A DNA stretch of 64,000 bases from positions 2,214,516-2,278,515 of the forward strand of contig NC_019954.2 of the NCBI RefSeq assembly GCF_000328765.2, in the 5' to 3' direction. Position 1 is the stretch's first letter. Each line of letters begins with the position of its first letter. Positions 8,412 through 18,263 of the stretch are shown piece after piece. A model generated the notes under the pieces. It saw nothing but the letters and a program-made list of their open reading frames with translations. It did not search any database and was not told the origin of the DNA. Source of the DNA: Tepidanaerobacter acetatoxydans Re1. GTDB lineage: Bacteria > Bacillota > Thermosediminibacteria > Thermosediminibacterales > Tepidanaerobacteraceae. The position numbers and the translations under genes are program-made.

Positions 8412-9383
8412 CTAATAACCAGTCTGCTTCAGTCTATAAAAATAATTATTCAGTATTTCCTCTATACTGCCGACATCCCTACACTGCTGCAAAGCATTTT
8501 TAACAGGAGCAGAATGTGGTAATCCTTTTATATACCATGCCAAATGTTTACGCATTTCCAATACTCCCAAATGTTCTCCATGATAGGATATAGCATTGTT
8601 TAAATGAAGTAACATTATTTCAAGCCTTTCTTTCAAAGTTGGTGCTGCAGTTTTTTTCCCTGTTTTTAAAAAATACTTTACTTCTCTAAAAATCCAAGGA
8701 TTACCTAGTGCACCTCGGCCTATCATTATACCATCACAACCTGTTTTTTTAAGCATTTCAACCGCATCTTCGGAAGTAAAAACATCCCCATTACCTACTA
8801 CCGCGATATCTACCGCATCTTTAACACTTTTTATTATATCCCAATCAGCTTTTCCGGAATAAAACATCTCCCTGGTTCTGCCGTGAATTATAATCATAGA
8901 TGCCCCGCTGTCTTCAGCCGCAGATGAAAACTCAACAGCATTAATACTGTCCTTATCCCAGCCCTTCCTAATTTTTACAGATACCGGCTTTCGAGAAGCT
9001 CTGGCAGTCACTTTTATTATGCTTGATGCCAGCTTTACATCCTTCATTAAAGCACATCCGTCACCATTTTTGACTATTTTAGGAGTGGGACAGCCCATAT
9101 TTATGTTTATAAAATCAAACGGCAGGTCATCAATCTTTTTTACCGATTCTTCAAAATCCTTCGGAGCATTGCCAAACAGTTGAACTCCTATAGGATTTTC
9201 ATCGGGATTTACCTGCAGCAATTTTGCAGTTTTATTATCATTATATACAAGTCCTCGCGTGCTTATCATTTCTGTCATTAATACATCAGCGCCCATTTGC
9301 TTGCATATAGTCCTAAAAGGCATATCCGTAATACCGGCCATAGGTGCAAGATATAATGGAATTTCTTGAAAGGGTTTTTGCAA
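8412..9383 (-). CDS. dusB: tRNA-dihydrouridine synthase
   Basis: This 323-residue FMN-dependent enzyme reduces uridines in the tRNA D-loop. The TIM-barrel start LAPMAGITDMPFR is at ~12-24. The NINMGCPTPKIVKNGDG signature with the catalytic Cys is at ~93-109, and GNGDV and GCDGIMIGRGALGNPW are in the C-terminal half, all typical of DusB. The TTG start has GGAGG about nine bases upstream. It follows coaX as in the Bacillus ftsH-coaX-dusB neighbourhood, but a strong terminator lies between coaX and dusB, so expression may be partly independent. Confidence 0.93.
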   Translation of the reverse strand: MQKPFQEIPLYLAPMAGITDMPFRTICKQMGADVLMTEMISTRGLVYNDNKTAKLLQVNPDENPIGVQLFGNAPKDFEESVKKIDDLPFDFININMGCPTPKIVKNGDGCALMKDVKLASSIIKVTARASRKPVSVKIRKGWDKDSINAVEFSSAAEDSGASMIIIHGRTREMFYSGKADWDIIKSVKDAVDIAVVGNGDVFTSEDAVEMLKKTGCDGIMIGRGALGNPWIFREVKYFLKTGKKTAAPTLKERLEIMLLHLNNAISYHGEHLGVLEMRKHLAWYIKGLPHSAPVKNALQQCRDVGSIEEILNNYFYRLKQTGY

Positions 9384-9406
9384 TATATAAACCTCCGGTG
9401 TTATAA

Positions 9407-9440
9407 AAGTTAAGGGAAAACCAAAGTTTTCCCTTAACTT
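9407..9440 (-). terminator. terminator directly after coaX
   Basis: A perfect 14-bp stem (AAGTTAAGGGAAAA / TTTTCCCTTAACTT) starts at the base after the coaX stop and is followed on the minus strand by TTATAAC. It ends about ten bases before the dusB ribosome site. Confidence 0.85.
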
Positions 9441-10211
9441 CTAGCTAACATTTTTTTCATAAATCAGCTTCAAGCCATCCAGTGTAAGCATCATATCTAC
9501 TGTATCTATATTTTTGGTTGTGCTGCATATAAGAGGTGCCAGACCCCCGGTAGCCACTGTAAATACATGACCGTCGCCCATTTCTTCCTTCATCTTCTCA
9601 ACAATATTTTCTACCAATCCTACATATCCATTATAGATACCGGATTGTATGCTAGTTGCTGTATTTTTACCTATCACTTTTTCCGGTTTTGCAATTTCTA
9701 CTCTGTATAATTTAGCGGCAGTCTTAAACAGTGCCTCGGAAGATATCCCAATTCCCGGAGCAATAGCACCACCTAAATAGTCGCACTCAGCTGTCAATGC
9801 ATCAAAGGTAGTAGCAGTGCCAAAATCTACGATTATAACAGGACCGCCGTATTTGTGAAAAGCAGCCGCTGCATTGACTATACGATCAGCTCCGACTTCT
9901 TTAGGATTTTCATATTTTATGTTTATTCCACTTTTAATGCCAGGTCCGACTACTATCGGTGTAAAATAAAAATACTTTTTACACATTTTTTCTAAAACTA
10001 TTGTCAAGGACGGAACAACTGAGGAAATAATTCCTCCCTCAATGCTTGCAGGATTTATGTCTCTAAAACCCAGTAGTGAATTAAATACAAGACTGTATTC
10101 ATCCTCAGTATATTCGTGATGTGTTGCTATTCTATATGATGCTTTTAAATTTTCATTCTCGTAAATGCCAAAAACCATATTTGTATTTCCTACATCAATT
10201 GCAAGTATCAT
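9441..10211 (-). CDS. coaX: type III pantothenate kinase
   Basis: This 256-residue ASKHA-fold kinase phosphorylates pantothenate, the first step of coenzyme A synthesis. Visible motifs are ILAIDVGNTNMVFGIY at the start (phosphate loop), GADRIVNAAAAFHKYG (~105) and IIVDFGTATTFDAL (~125) with the catalytic Asp region, and GGAIAPGIGIS (~150). The start is ATG at 10211 with GAAGGTGA upstream. A longer in-frame extension to 10265 lies inside the ECF gene and has no ribosome site. Only four bases separate it from the ECF S-component gene, so the two are almost certainly co-transcribed. Confidence 0.93.
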   Translation of the reverse strand: MILAIDVGNTNMVFGIYENENLKASYRIATHHEYTEDEYSLVFNSLLGFRDINPASIEGGIISSVVPSLTIVLEKMCKKYFYFTPIVVGPGIKSGINIKYENPKEVGADRIVNAAAAFHKYGGPVIIVDFGTATTFDALTAECDYLGGAIAPGIGISSEALFKTAAKLYRVEIAKPEKVIGKNTATSIQSGIYNGYVGLVENIVEKMKEEMGDGHVFTVATGGLAPLICSTTKNIDTVDMMLTLDGLKLIYEKNVS

Positions 10212-10215
10212 GAAT

Positions 10216-10734
10216 TCACCTTCTGCTTTTTCGCAAAGCTCTGGAAATAGTAACAGTGATAGCAACAGCGATTATCATCTCGGGTATACCATGTGTGAAT
10301 ACTACCATCCATGCTGCTGCTGCCGGCATATATCCTCGCAGAACAGCAAGACTCATAACACCCGCCGTATTAGTCAAAGTACCACACGCTGCTGCCAACG
10401 CCTCACTACGTGTTAGACGGTATACGCCATAAGTCACTATGCCAATAAGTATCCTAGGGCCGATTGCTATAAGCGGGTCAGCAAAAAGAGCACTGCCTGC
10501 TCTCAAAAGACTGTAAAGGCCAAAAATTAAACCCGTAAGGGTTCCTACCATTGGTCCTTCCAAGATGGCACCTAGAATTGCCGGCACGTGCATAATGGTA
10601 GCATGACCTGCTGCGGTTGGAACTGGGATAAAGCCCAGCGGAGTCATTCCAAGCACAATGGATAAGGCTCCCAAAAGTCCTGATACCGTCAGAGTTCGCG
10701 TGTACCGACGATTGACCGTTAACTCTGTCTTCAT
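10216..10734 (-). CDS. ECF transporter S component, probable pantothenate uptake
   Basis: This 172-residue, very hydrophobic protein has about six membrane segments and an N-terminal basic tail followed by LTVSGLLGALSIVLGMTPLGF, typical of ECF substrate-binding (S) subunits. Such proteins bind a vitamin and share an EcfA/T energising module encoded elsewhere. The four-base gap to coaX strongly suggests the ligand is pantothenate (PanT role); this is inference from context. ATG start with GGAGGTG upstream. A self-complementary TCCTATATAGGA lies in the short leader (around 10757-10768), and I see no riboswitch. Confidence 0.8.
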   Translation of the reverse strand: MKTELTVNRRYTRTLTVSGLLGALSIVLGMTPLGFIPVPTAAGHATIMHVPAILGAILEGPMVGTLTGLIFGLYSLLRAGSALFADPLIAIGPRILIGIVTYGVYRLTRSEALAAACGTLTNTAGVMSLAVLRGYMPAAAAWMVVFTHGIPEMIIAVAITVTISRALRKSRR

Positions 10735-10907
10735 TTTTTCACCTCCGTTCCAGCTCCTATATAGGATGCCGGACGTTTTTATGTTTCGTTCATTTTTATT
10801 TTACCAATACATTAAATAAAAAGCAATACTGAGTATTATCAATTTCAAGTTCCAACATATAGTCAATGTTTCCTGACTAATTCACATTGCTTTATGAAAT
10901 TACCCAA

Positions 10908-11357
10908 TTATCCTAAAAGCAGCTTTGCTCCCAATGCCAAAAAACCAACACCTAAAAGCTTTAACCAAGTCATCGGCACCTTTTCCAGACCGAATAAACC
11001 GAAGTGGTCCAAGAGGCATGCAGCAAGCACTTGACCTACGATAATAGATGTGGTGGCTACAGCCGCACCCAATTTAGCAATGCTTATAACTACGCCGTAA
11101 GTAATCATGACACCTATAAGGCCTCCGGCATAGTAGTACCATGGAACTTTTGTATAATTAGCCCAATTTCCGTTTCCCAAACCTAATAGTAATATAATGA
11201 ACATAACCAGTGTGGCACTCAGGTGAACTATGAAGGTAGACTCAGATAAACCGATCGCTTTACTTACCGCTGAGTTCATACTGCCTTGGCCGGCCATGGC
11301 AACACCTGCCAAAAATGCCGCAATAAGAAATAATATATCTCCTGCATCTATGTACAA
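10908..11357 (-). CDS. small DMT-superfamily membrane protein (YdcZ/DUF606 type)
   Basis: The protein has ~149 residues and about five membrane segments, starting DAGDILFLIAAFLAGVAMAG with the QGSMNSAVSK motif near residue 30 that marks the DUF606/YdcZ family of drug/metabolite transporters. The substrate is unknown. I place the start at TTG 11357, because AGGGGTG lies six bases upstream; ATG at 11363 would be too close to that site, and GTG at 11390 has none. It lies between ftsH and the ECF/coaX pair on the same strand. Confidence 0.75.
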   Translation of the reverse strand: MYIDAGDILFLIAAFLAGVAMAGQGSMNSAVSKAIGLSESTFIVHLSATLVMFIILLLGLGNGNWANYTKVPWYYYAGGLIGVMITYGVVISIAKLGAAVATTSIIVGQVLAACLLDHFGLFGLEKVPMTWLKLLGVGFLALGAKLLLG

Positions 11358-11441
11358 TAGCATCACCCCTGATTTATGCTCCCACATCACATTTAAAATT
11401 ATACTTTAAACTAAAAATCTTAAATGACCGTGTACAGCAAA

Positions 11442-11470
11442 AAGAAGCTATGGCTATGCCATAGCTTCTT
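11442..11470 (-). terminator. ftsH terminator
   Basis: A perfect 13-bp stem (AAGAAGCTATGGC / GCCATAGCTTCTT) with a 3-base loop, followed on the minus strand by TTTGC, 18 bases after the ftsH stop. Confidence 0.85.
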
Positions 11471-11488
11471 AACATTTGCGATTTTAGA

Positions 11489-13288
11489 TTATGCACTTGC
11501 AAATACTTCCAAGAATTCTTCTTCTTTGAGCTTTTCATTTTCAAGTAAGGCTTGAGCAACCTTATGAAGTTTATTGATATTTTCAGATAAAATCATTCTT
11601 GCACTATCATAACAGCTTACAATAATGTTCTTAACTTCCTTATCTATGGAAGCTGCGACTTCCTCACTGTAATTTCGGCCTTGAGCTAAATCCCTTCCCA
11701 AGAAAACTTCTTCCTGCTTATGGCCCAAAGTCATAGGCCCAATATTCTCGCTCATACCAAATTCCATTACCATCTTTCTGGCAATCTGAGTTGCTCGCTC
11801 CAAATCATTCTGTGCACCGGTGCTTATTTCGTTGAGCACTAATTCTTCGGAAACCCTGCCGCCAAGCAAATGCGTTATCTGATCCATCAATTCACTTTTA
11901 CCCATAAAGAAGCGATCCTCTTTTGGTAAAATCATAGTATATCCGCCAGCCCTGCCACGGGGTACAATAGACACCTCATGGACTGGATCAACTGTTGGCA
12001 ACAAATGTGCCACTACGGCATGCCCGGCTTCATGGTAAGCTACCAGCCTGCGCTCACGTTCAGTCATGACACGGCTCTTCTTTTCAGGGCCGGCAATAAC
12101 TCTGGTAATCGCCTCTTCCAGCTCCGGCATTTCTATCTTTTTCTTATTTCGCCGTGCTGAAAGAAGTGCCGCCTCGTTGACCAAGTTTTCTAAATCGGCC
12201 CCGGTAAACCCTGGTGTCCTTCGGGCAAGTACCGACAGATCTACATCTTCTGCCAACGGCTTGTTCCTTGAATGCACTTTCAGTATTTCTTCTCTGCCCT
12301 TTACATCAGGACGATCCACTACTACTTCTCTATCGAATCTGCCAGGCCTAAGCAGTGCCGGATCTAAGATATCAGGCCTGTTAGTTGCTGCTAAAATAAT
12401 TATACCTTCATTTATACCAAAACCATCCATCTCAACCAATAATTGATTTAATGTTTGTTCTCTTTCATCATGTCCTCCACCAAGCCCTGCACCCCTGTGG
12501 CGGCCAACGGCATCTATCTCATCGATAAACACAATACATGGTGAATTTTTTTTAGCCTGTTCGAACAAATCCCTAACTCTTGCAGCTCCTACACCTACAA
12601 ACATTTCTACAAAATCTGAACCGCTTATGCTAAAGAATGGAACACCTGCTTCTCCGGCAACTGCCCTTGCTAAAAGCGTTTTTCCTGTTCCCGGAGGCCC
12701 TACCAGCAAAACCCCCTTGGGAATACGTGCTCCGATTTCTATAAACTTCTTCGGATGCTTTAAAAATTCCACTACCTCTTCTAGTTCTTCTTTTGCCTCA
12801 TCAACCCCTGCAACATCTTTAAAGGTTACTCTTCTTTTATCATCAGTATGAAGTTTAGCCTTGCTCTTACCGAAAGACATCACTCGGCCGCCTCCGCCTT
12901 GGCTCTGCTGCATTAAGAAATACCATGCACCTACTATAAATACCATCAGTAAAATCGGCGATAAAATCTGTGTCCACCAAGGAGTGGTAGGTTTAGGTTC
13001 TGAATCAACTACTAATTCACCTTTTCTTGCAGGTTGATCTATTTTAGCCATAAAAGTAGTCAGATCCGGGACATAGCTTACAAAATTTTGACCATCTTTT
13101 AAAGTGCCTTTAATGTTGTTTTCAACTATAACAATTTTTTCAACCTCTTTATTGTCAATTCGCTGAAGTAATTCTGAATATCCCAGTCTAATCTGAGCTG
13201 CTTCCTGGTTAGAATACCATTGTACCACTGACAAGACCAGAATAATAATTAGCAAGTAAAAGCTTATGCTCTTGAAAAAGTTGTTCAA
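11489..13288 (-). CDS. ftsH: ATP-dependent zinc metalloprotease FtsH
   Basis: This 599-residue membrane-anchored AAA+ protease degrades misfolded membrane proteins and regulators. There are two membrane segments (~7-24 and ~107-125) around an extracytoplasmic domain. Walker A GPPGTGKT is at 197-204, Walker [12 protein letters not shown] follows, the second region of homology is [18 protein letters not shown], and the zinc site HEAGH is in the protease domain. Length and order match the family. The TTG start has AAGGAGGAG upstream. It follows hpt by about 100 bases, as in other Firmicutes, and has its own terminator. Confidence 0.97.
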   Translation of the reverse strand: MNNFFKSISFYLLIIILVLSVVQWYSNQEAAQIRLGYSELLQRIDNKEVEKIVIVENNIKGTLKDGQNFVSYVPDLTTFMAKIDQPARKGELVVDSEPKPTTPWWTQILSPILLMVFIVGAWYFLMQQSQGGGGRVMSFGKSKAKLHTDDKRRVTFKDVAGVDEAKEELEEVVEFLKHPKKFIEIGARIPKGVLLVGPPGTGKTLLARAVAGEAGVPFFSISGSDFVEMFVGVGAARVRDLFEQAKKNSPCIVFIDEIDAVGRHRGAGLGGGHDEREQTLNQLLVEMDGFGINEGIIILAATNRPDILDPALLRPGRFDREVVVDRPDVKGREEILKVHSRNKPLAEDVDLSVLARRTPGFTGADLENLVNEAALLSARRNKKKIEMPELEEAITRVIAGPEKKSRVMTERERRLVAYHEAGHAVVAHLLPTVDPVHEVSIVPRGRAGGYTMILPKEDRFFMGKSELMDQITHLLGGRVSEELVLNEISTGAQNDLERATQIARKMVMEFGMSENIGPMTLGHKQEEVFLGRDLAQGRNYSEEVAASIDKEVKNIIVSCYDSARMILSENINKLHKVAQALLENEKLKEEEFLEVFASA

Positions 13289-13390
13289 TAATTCTCCTCC
13301 TTCCCGGATTTAGTTATCCCACGATATTTTACCACACACAAAACATTTTTACAATTACACAAAAGCTTATATACACCTCTCGATTTATTG

Positions 13391-13936
13391 TTAATCCTGA
13401 TAAATCTCCGGTTTTAATACGCAAACATCGCACAAATTTCGGTATTTCCCAGCATAATCAAGGCCATATCCAACAACAAAATAATCGGGAATTTCAAATC
13501 CCAGATAATCTACATCTAACTCTACTTTTCTGCGGCTTGGCTTATCAAGTAATGCACAAATTTTAATACTGGCAGGCTTGCGAGATTTTAATATGTTATA
13601 CATATAACTGAGAGTCAAACCGGAATCGATTATATCCTCAATTATTAAAACATCCTTACCTTCCACAGATTCATCAAGATCCTTTAAAATTCTTACAACG
13701 CCCGATGACTCCGTAGAAGTGCCGTAACTTGATACGGCCATGAAATCAATCTGCAGCGGGAGATTGACACATCGAATCAAATCAGACATAAATACCACAG
13801 CACCTTTAAGCACGCCTACCATAAGGAAATTATCACTGTTTTTATAGTCGCTGCTAATTTTTTTTCCTAACTGCTCTACTTTCTCTCTAAGCTGTTTTTC
13901 AGTTATTAAAACCCTCTCTATGTCATTATTTAACAA
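13391..13936 (-). CDS. hpt: hypoxanthine phosphoribosyltransferase
   Basis: This 181-residue purine-salvage enzyme converts hypoxanthine or guanine plus PRPP to IMP or GMP. The PRPP-binding signature LIIEDIIDSGLTL is at ~100-112, and VGYGLDYAGKYRNL near the C-terminus is characteristic of HPRT. The TTG start has AGGAGG six bases upstream. In Firmicutes hpt normally follows tilS directly; here tilS is 18 kb away on the same strand, with an accessory block between. The 360 bases upstream (13937-14296) are AT-rich, and I see no other gene or clear terminator there. Confidence 0.94.
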   Translation of the reverse strand: MLNNDIERVLITEKQLREKVEQLGKKISSDYKNSDNFLMVGVLKGAVVFMSDLIRCVNLPLQIDFMAVSSYGTSTESSGVVRILKDLDESVEGKDVLIIEDIIDSGLTLSYMYNILKSRKPASIKICALLDKPSRRKVELDVDYLGFEIPDYFVVGYGLDYAGKYRNLCDVCVLKPEIYQD

Positions 13937-14296
13937 TATTATCCTCCTGTCTATATATGATTTACATTACTGCAAAAACTTCAACAAAAATGCCTTAAGT
14001 TAATTAAAGTTAATTTTATCATAATGCCTTTAGCCAAGCAAGTGTTTGTTTTTGATATTGTTTTGGTAATTATAATCAATACCAGCATCTTATAGAAATT
14101 TTGGATTGTTAGCTTATATTTTTTTGTTAAATCTACAAAAAATAGCAGATATATTACATTAATCAAATATATCCGCCATTATTTATAAAAATAAATCGCT
14201 TAGATAAAACGCTATTCACAATTATAACAATTCGCACTGCACGTTGACCATGAATTTAGAAAAAGAAGGTGCTTCAATGAAATTAATATATATTTG

Positions 14297-15523
14297 TTAT
14301 TTTAGATCAATGGCCGTCAATAAAACTTTCAGCTTTACCGCATCATTAAAATCGCTCGGTTTGAGTCCGGTTAACGCCTTTATTTCATCAAGCCTGCTGC
14401 TAACAGTGTTCCTGGCAACTTTCAACTCTTCAGCAGTCTTGGAAATGTTTAAATCGGATGCAAAATACGCCCTTAATGTTTTAACCAGCCTAGTATCATC
14501 CAAAAAATCTGCTGCACCATGTTTTGATAATACCTGGCTTTTATATGTTTGAATGGTTTCCTCTGATATATTTGCCAGCATCATCTCAAGTGCCATATCA
14601 AAGGCAAAGACAAGTTCTGGTAATTTATTGTTTATAGACGATTTATCTTGAATTTGTATGGCCTTTACAGCCTCTTTATAAGATTTTCGCAGCCCGGTAA
14701 GTTCTGGATAATATGAGCCAACTCCGATGCAAAAATTGACTGAGTATTTTTTTAGTTTTTTCCGAAAAACTTCTGCGATTTCCCTTAATTGATTTTTTAT
14801 AGTATCGATATTGACCTTCTTAGGTGCAAAAAGTATGATATAGTTATCGCTGCCGTTATGACTTATCATGTGCTGTGGATCGTTATAGACGCTCTTTATG
14901 CAATCAAGTATTTTCTCCTGTCTTTCTTGTACAATCAAATCCAAACTGTGCTTTATGTTTTTTAAATGTGTTTTCTTGAGAAGATCTTCTTTGTTTTTAT
15001 TATCATCAAAATCATATATCTTTACCACAAGAGCTATCCTTGGGAGATACATATCATATCCCAGCACTTCGCCCTTAGCTAAAAACATGTTATCATCTTG
15101 GATGTTGCCGTTTATGATATCATGGATATAAAGTTCTTTTGCATTTTGTTCCATACGCAGCTGCTCTGATAGGAAAAACTGTTTTAGCATGGTTTCAACA
15201 GAAATTTTCAGCAGCTGGCCAAACGGCCTTACTTCATCTGGTTCCCCAGTAATTCCGACAACACCTGCTATTTTATCATTCAGATATATGGGCAGATTCA
15301 CTCCCGGTTTTGCCCCTTCCAGCTTTTCAGCTTGTTCGGAAGTTATTTCCATCCCTTTACCCGTTTTTATAACTTCTGCCGCACCTTCATGAAAGGTATC
15401 TATGCGGGTTTTATCACTGCTCCCCACAATTATGCCCAAACTGTTCATAATATTAATGTTTTTACCAAGGAGATCTTTGGTTTTCTCAACTATACTCTGA
15501 GCGTATTCATGGGTTATTTCCAC
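14297..15523 (-). CDS. CdaR-family sugar-diacid transcriptional regulator
   Basis: This 408-residue protein has a putative sugar-diacid recognition domain (~1-135, with FHEGAAEVIKTG and VVGITGEPDEVRPFGQLLK), a middle GGDEF-like region, and a PucR-type C-terminal helix-turn-helix (~345-405, NISKTAEELKVARNTVSSRLDEI). CdaR proteins activate uptake and use of glucarate, galactarate or glycerate. GTG start with GGGGG upstream. It lies 62 bases after the diacid-MCP gene and close to a GntP permease and glycerate kinase, which fits a role in regulating the sugar-acid block. Confidence 0.85.
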   Translation of the reverse strand: MEITHEYAQSIVEKTKDLLGKNINIMNSLGIIVGSSDKTRIDTFHEGAAEVIKTGKGMEITSEQAEKLEGAKPGVNLPIYLNDKIAGVVGITGEPDEVRPFGQLLKISVETMLKQFFLSEQLRMEQNAKELYIHDIINGNIQDDNMFLAKGEVLGYDMYLPRIALVVKIYDFDDNKNKEDLLKKTHLKNIKHSLDLIVQERQEKILDCIKSVYNDPQHMISHNGSDNYIILFAPKKVNIDTIKNQLREIAEVFRKKLKKYSVNFCIGVGSYYPELTGLRKSYKEAVKAIQIQDKSSINNKLPELVFAFDMALEMMLANISEETIQTYKSQVLSKHGAADFLDDTRLVKTLRAYFASDLNISKTAEELKVARNTVSSRLDEIKALTGLKPSDFNDAVKLKVLLTAIDLK

Positions 15524-15585
15524 CCTGTATTCCCCCTGCCATTACTATTTTATCTATTCGATATCCGGGCATCATAATCCTTTTT

Positions 15586-16437
15586 TTACATATCAAACCT
15601 TTCCATTTCTGTTTGTATTTCTGATATGCTATACTCTATTTTCTTAAGTGCCTCAGCTTGGGCTGACGTACTTTGAGCATTTTTATAAACACCGCTTGAT
15701 ATGTCGCGTATGGTTATTTTAATCTCATTTAATACTGCATTTATATTTTTCAGAGAATCCGCCGAATCAAATGATAATTTCCTTACTTCTTGAGCTACTA
15801 TGGAAAAGCCACGTCCATACTCACCCGCCCTTGCAGCTTCTATAGCTGCATTAATTCCTAATAAATTTGTTTGATCTACTATGTGCTTAATTAGTGCTAA
15901 AACCTCATTTATATTATCGATTTTCAATTCTACTTCCTTTGAAAGCTCTTCCATGTTTTTTCCAGTTTCTGCTATTTTATCAGCCTCAAGTGCAGCTTGA
16001 CTTATTGCCTCATATGCATTTTTTATTTTTTCTGCCATATTATTTATTATTTCTCTCTCATGAGCAATTTCAATGTTTTTTCTTATTTCATCCGCAACAA
16101 TAATTGCCGCCATTTTTTGAAGGGGTTCAACTCTCTCGGGATCTCCGGTTATACCTATACAGCCTATTCTTCTTCCATCAAGCTCAATTGGACCGTTATA
16201 CCCCGGCATAACGCCCTCCATTTTCTCAGCATCTTCTTCTGTGATAGATACAAAATCCGCCTCCATATTCATTATCTTCCTTGCACCTTCATGTACAGTG
16301 CCTAGTCGGTGTTCTTGCTTAGTAGCAATTATAATTCCTCTATCATCCATCACATTAACATTGTTTCCCGTAAGAGAAGATATGATATCTACTATCCTGT
16401 TTGCAAGTTCGATTGGTATATTGAACTTGTTTTTCAT
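15586..16437 (-). CDS. soluble sugar-diacid sensor fused to a methyl-accepting chemotaxis signalling domain
   Basis: This 283-residue protein begins with the same type of diacid-recognition domain as its neighbour (~1-135; TVHEGARKIMNM, CIGITGDPERVEPLQKMA). It continues into a coiled-coil MCP signalling tip (~185-215) with IVDQTNLLGINAAIEAARAG, which normally contacts CheA/CheW. There is no membrane segment, so it is a cytoplasmic receptor. It could link sugar-acid levels to chemotaxis. ATG start with GGAGGGAG upstream. The C-terminal signalling arm is short compared with full receptors. It is probably co-transcribed with the CdaR gene. Confidence 0.85.
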   Translation of the reverse strand: MKNKFNIPIELANRIVDIISSLTGNNVNVMDDRGIIIATKQEHRLGTVHEGARKIMNMEADFVSITEEDAEKMEGVMPGYNGPIELDGRRIGCIGITGDPERVEPLQKMAAIIVADEIRKNIEIAHEREIINNMAEKIKNAYEAISQAALEADKIAETGKNMEELSKEVELKIDNINEVLALIKHIVDQTNLLGINAAIEAARAGEYGRGFSIVAQEVRKLSFDSADSLKNINAVLNEIKITIRDISSGVYKNAQSTSAQAEALKKIEYSISEIQTEMERFDM

Positions 16438-16858
16438 TCTTCCACTCCCTCCATATATAATCTTTAGTTTTCTTTAAATATCTCACTTTCACATACTAAG
16501 AGCAAGTATCATGATAGTATCGAACCGATATGGTTGAGATTTAGTTATAAAAGACAACCTTAATGCAACTAAATCTTTTTGTTTTTTTATGACCATAATA
16601 ATTCAACTTTTCTCATGGTTGCACCCTCTCATACCTTACAGAATCTATGCTTTAAATCCTTTTGTTTGGTTGCATGAGGCGGATGCCAGCTTTGCTCCAT
16701 AATATTTATGTTTCACTTGAACGCCTTAATCGTTTTCCAATTATACATCGATCATATTTCTAAGTAATTTTATGAAATCTCTCATATGAAATTAGGCTTG
16801 TGAGATTATCATATTAGTTAAGTTTTTGAAATTACATAATTTAGTCAGTTGTTGTAAC

Positions 16859-16892
16859 AATAAGCCATTAGCAATTATGCTAATGGCTTATT
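16859..16892. terminator. hairpin in the 16438-17086 gap, probable bidirectional terminator
   Basis: A perfect 14-bp stem (AATAAGCCATTAGC / GCTAATGGCTTATT) with loop AATTAT. It lies about 195 bases after the alcohol dehydrogenase stop on the minus strand. The remaining ~600 bases of the gap are AT-rich, and I see nothing else in them apart from the presumed promoter of the diacid-MCP gene. Confidence 0.65.
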
Positions 16893-17086
16893 TATTACTA
16901 CTTTTTTGCAACATTTCTATGATTAGCTAACATATGCTGGTTGACTTTTGAACCAATTTCTTAAGTAAACATCATAACTTTCATAGTCACCTTAAATAGA
17001 TGTTGTTAAATAATAATAATAATAAATTAAACTTTTCCTATCTCAGAAAAGTAGTTATCGCCAGAAAACGAATTTACTTTAATGAG

Positions 17087-18073
17087 TTATGGACGGAATA
17101 TTACTTTTATTGCCGCATCATCTTTATCTGCCAACTCAAAACCAGCCTTAATATCATCAAGCTTGAATTGGTGAGTAATAAGAGATTTAATATCTATAAG
17201 CCCAAGCTGTACAGGTTTTAAAGCATCAAATGTCCATACATATCTATGGTGCCATGTGTGATGCACAAGGCATGTATTAATAAACTCAATTCCATCATCA
17301 TGCCACCTACTTATATTTAAAGTCACAGGCTGTGTAATCCAACTATAGAATACAAATTTTCCATTATGTTTAATTATATCGCTTGCCATATTAAGGGACT
17401 CTTGAGTTCCCGCAGCTTCTATAACTACATCCGCACCCACACCTTTTGTAAGTTCGTCTATAATGTCTTTCACGTTTTCTTTTTTTGAGTTTATCGTAAT
17501 ATCAGCTCCAAGCTTTTTAGCTAGCTGAAGCTTCCCATCCAGAACGTCTACAACAATAACCTTAAAGGCACCTTTTTTCTTTACGCACTGAGCAATAATC
17601 TGGCCCGCAAAACCTCCACCCATTATTACTACAGTGTCACCTAGCTGAGTACCACTATTAAGCCCCGAATGCATTGCACAAGCTACTGGTTCGCCGAGAC
17701 TTGCAATGTCCAAATCTAGTCCGTCTGGAACAGGTTGCAGTTGCCATGTCTTTGATTTAAAATACTCGGCATAATTATTATTCCACCCAAATGCCATAAC
17801 TTTATCTCCTACTTTGTAATCTGTAACCTTACCCCCGACCTCAACTATTGTACCACCGCTTTCATGGCCTAGTTCAAATGGGTATTTTGGATCTTGCCTA
17901 AATTCAGAAGTTTTAGGTGGCATTAAGCCTCTATACATATTTTTATCTGAACCACATATGCCGATTAAATGATTTTTCACTATAACCTCATCTTCTCTAC
18001 AAACTAATTCTTTTTCCACTAGTTCAATATCATAAGGGCCCTTTAACAGAGCAGCTTTTGTTATAATACTCAT
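17087..18073 (-). CDS. zinc-dependent medium-chain alcohol/polyol dehydrogenase
   Basis: This 328-residue MDR-family protein carries catalytic zinc ligands at GICGSDKN (~38-45) and ELGHESGG (~66-73) and a Rossmann motif VVIMGGGFAGQIIAQ (~148-162). The four-Cys structural zinc lobe of classical alcohol dehydrogenases is missing: the region after VGDKVMAFGW has no cysteines. It probably oxidises a polyol or sugar acid with NAD(P). ATG start with AAAGGA upstream. It precedes the MCP and CdaR genes and follows the GntP permease, all on the minus strand. Confidence 0.8.
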   Translation of the reverse strand: MSIITKAALLKGPYDIELVEKELVCREDEVIVKNHLIGICGSDKNMYRGLMPPKTSEFRQDPKYPFELGHESGGTIVEVGGKVTDYKVGDKVMAFGWNNNYAEYFKSKTWQLQPVPDGLDLDIASLGEPVACAMHSGLNSGTQLGDTVVIMGGGFAGQIIAQCVKKKGAFKVIVVDVLDGKLQLAKKLGADITINSKKENVKDIIDELTKGVGADVVIEAAGTQESLNMASDIIKHNGKFVFYSWITQPVTLNISRWHDDGIEFINTCLVHHTWHHRYVWTFDALKPVQLGLIDIKSLITHQFKLDDIKAGFELADKDDAAIKVIFRP

Positions 18074-18263
18074 ATTACATTTTCCTTTCTGTAAATTTTA
18101 AACTGACAATATTAACTAATTTTAATCGCTTTTTGGTTATATCAGATTAATTTATTAAAATAAAATCAAACGCTATATTATTGTAATTTTCTCTTTAAAC
18201 TTGCTATCACCAGCACAAATAAATAATGGACTCATGTTTATTCAAATTCCCTTTTTAAAATTA

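Noticed and set aside
13981-14166. 61-codon frame between hpt and the CdaR gene
   Set aside because: Low-complexity Ile/Leu/Lys-rich translation from AT-rich DNA, without a ribosome site.
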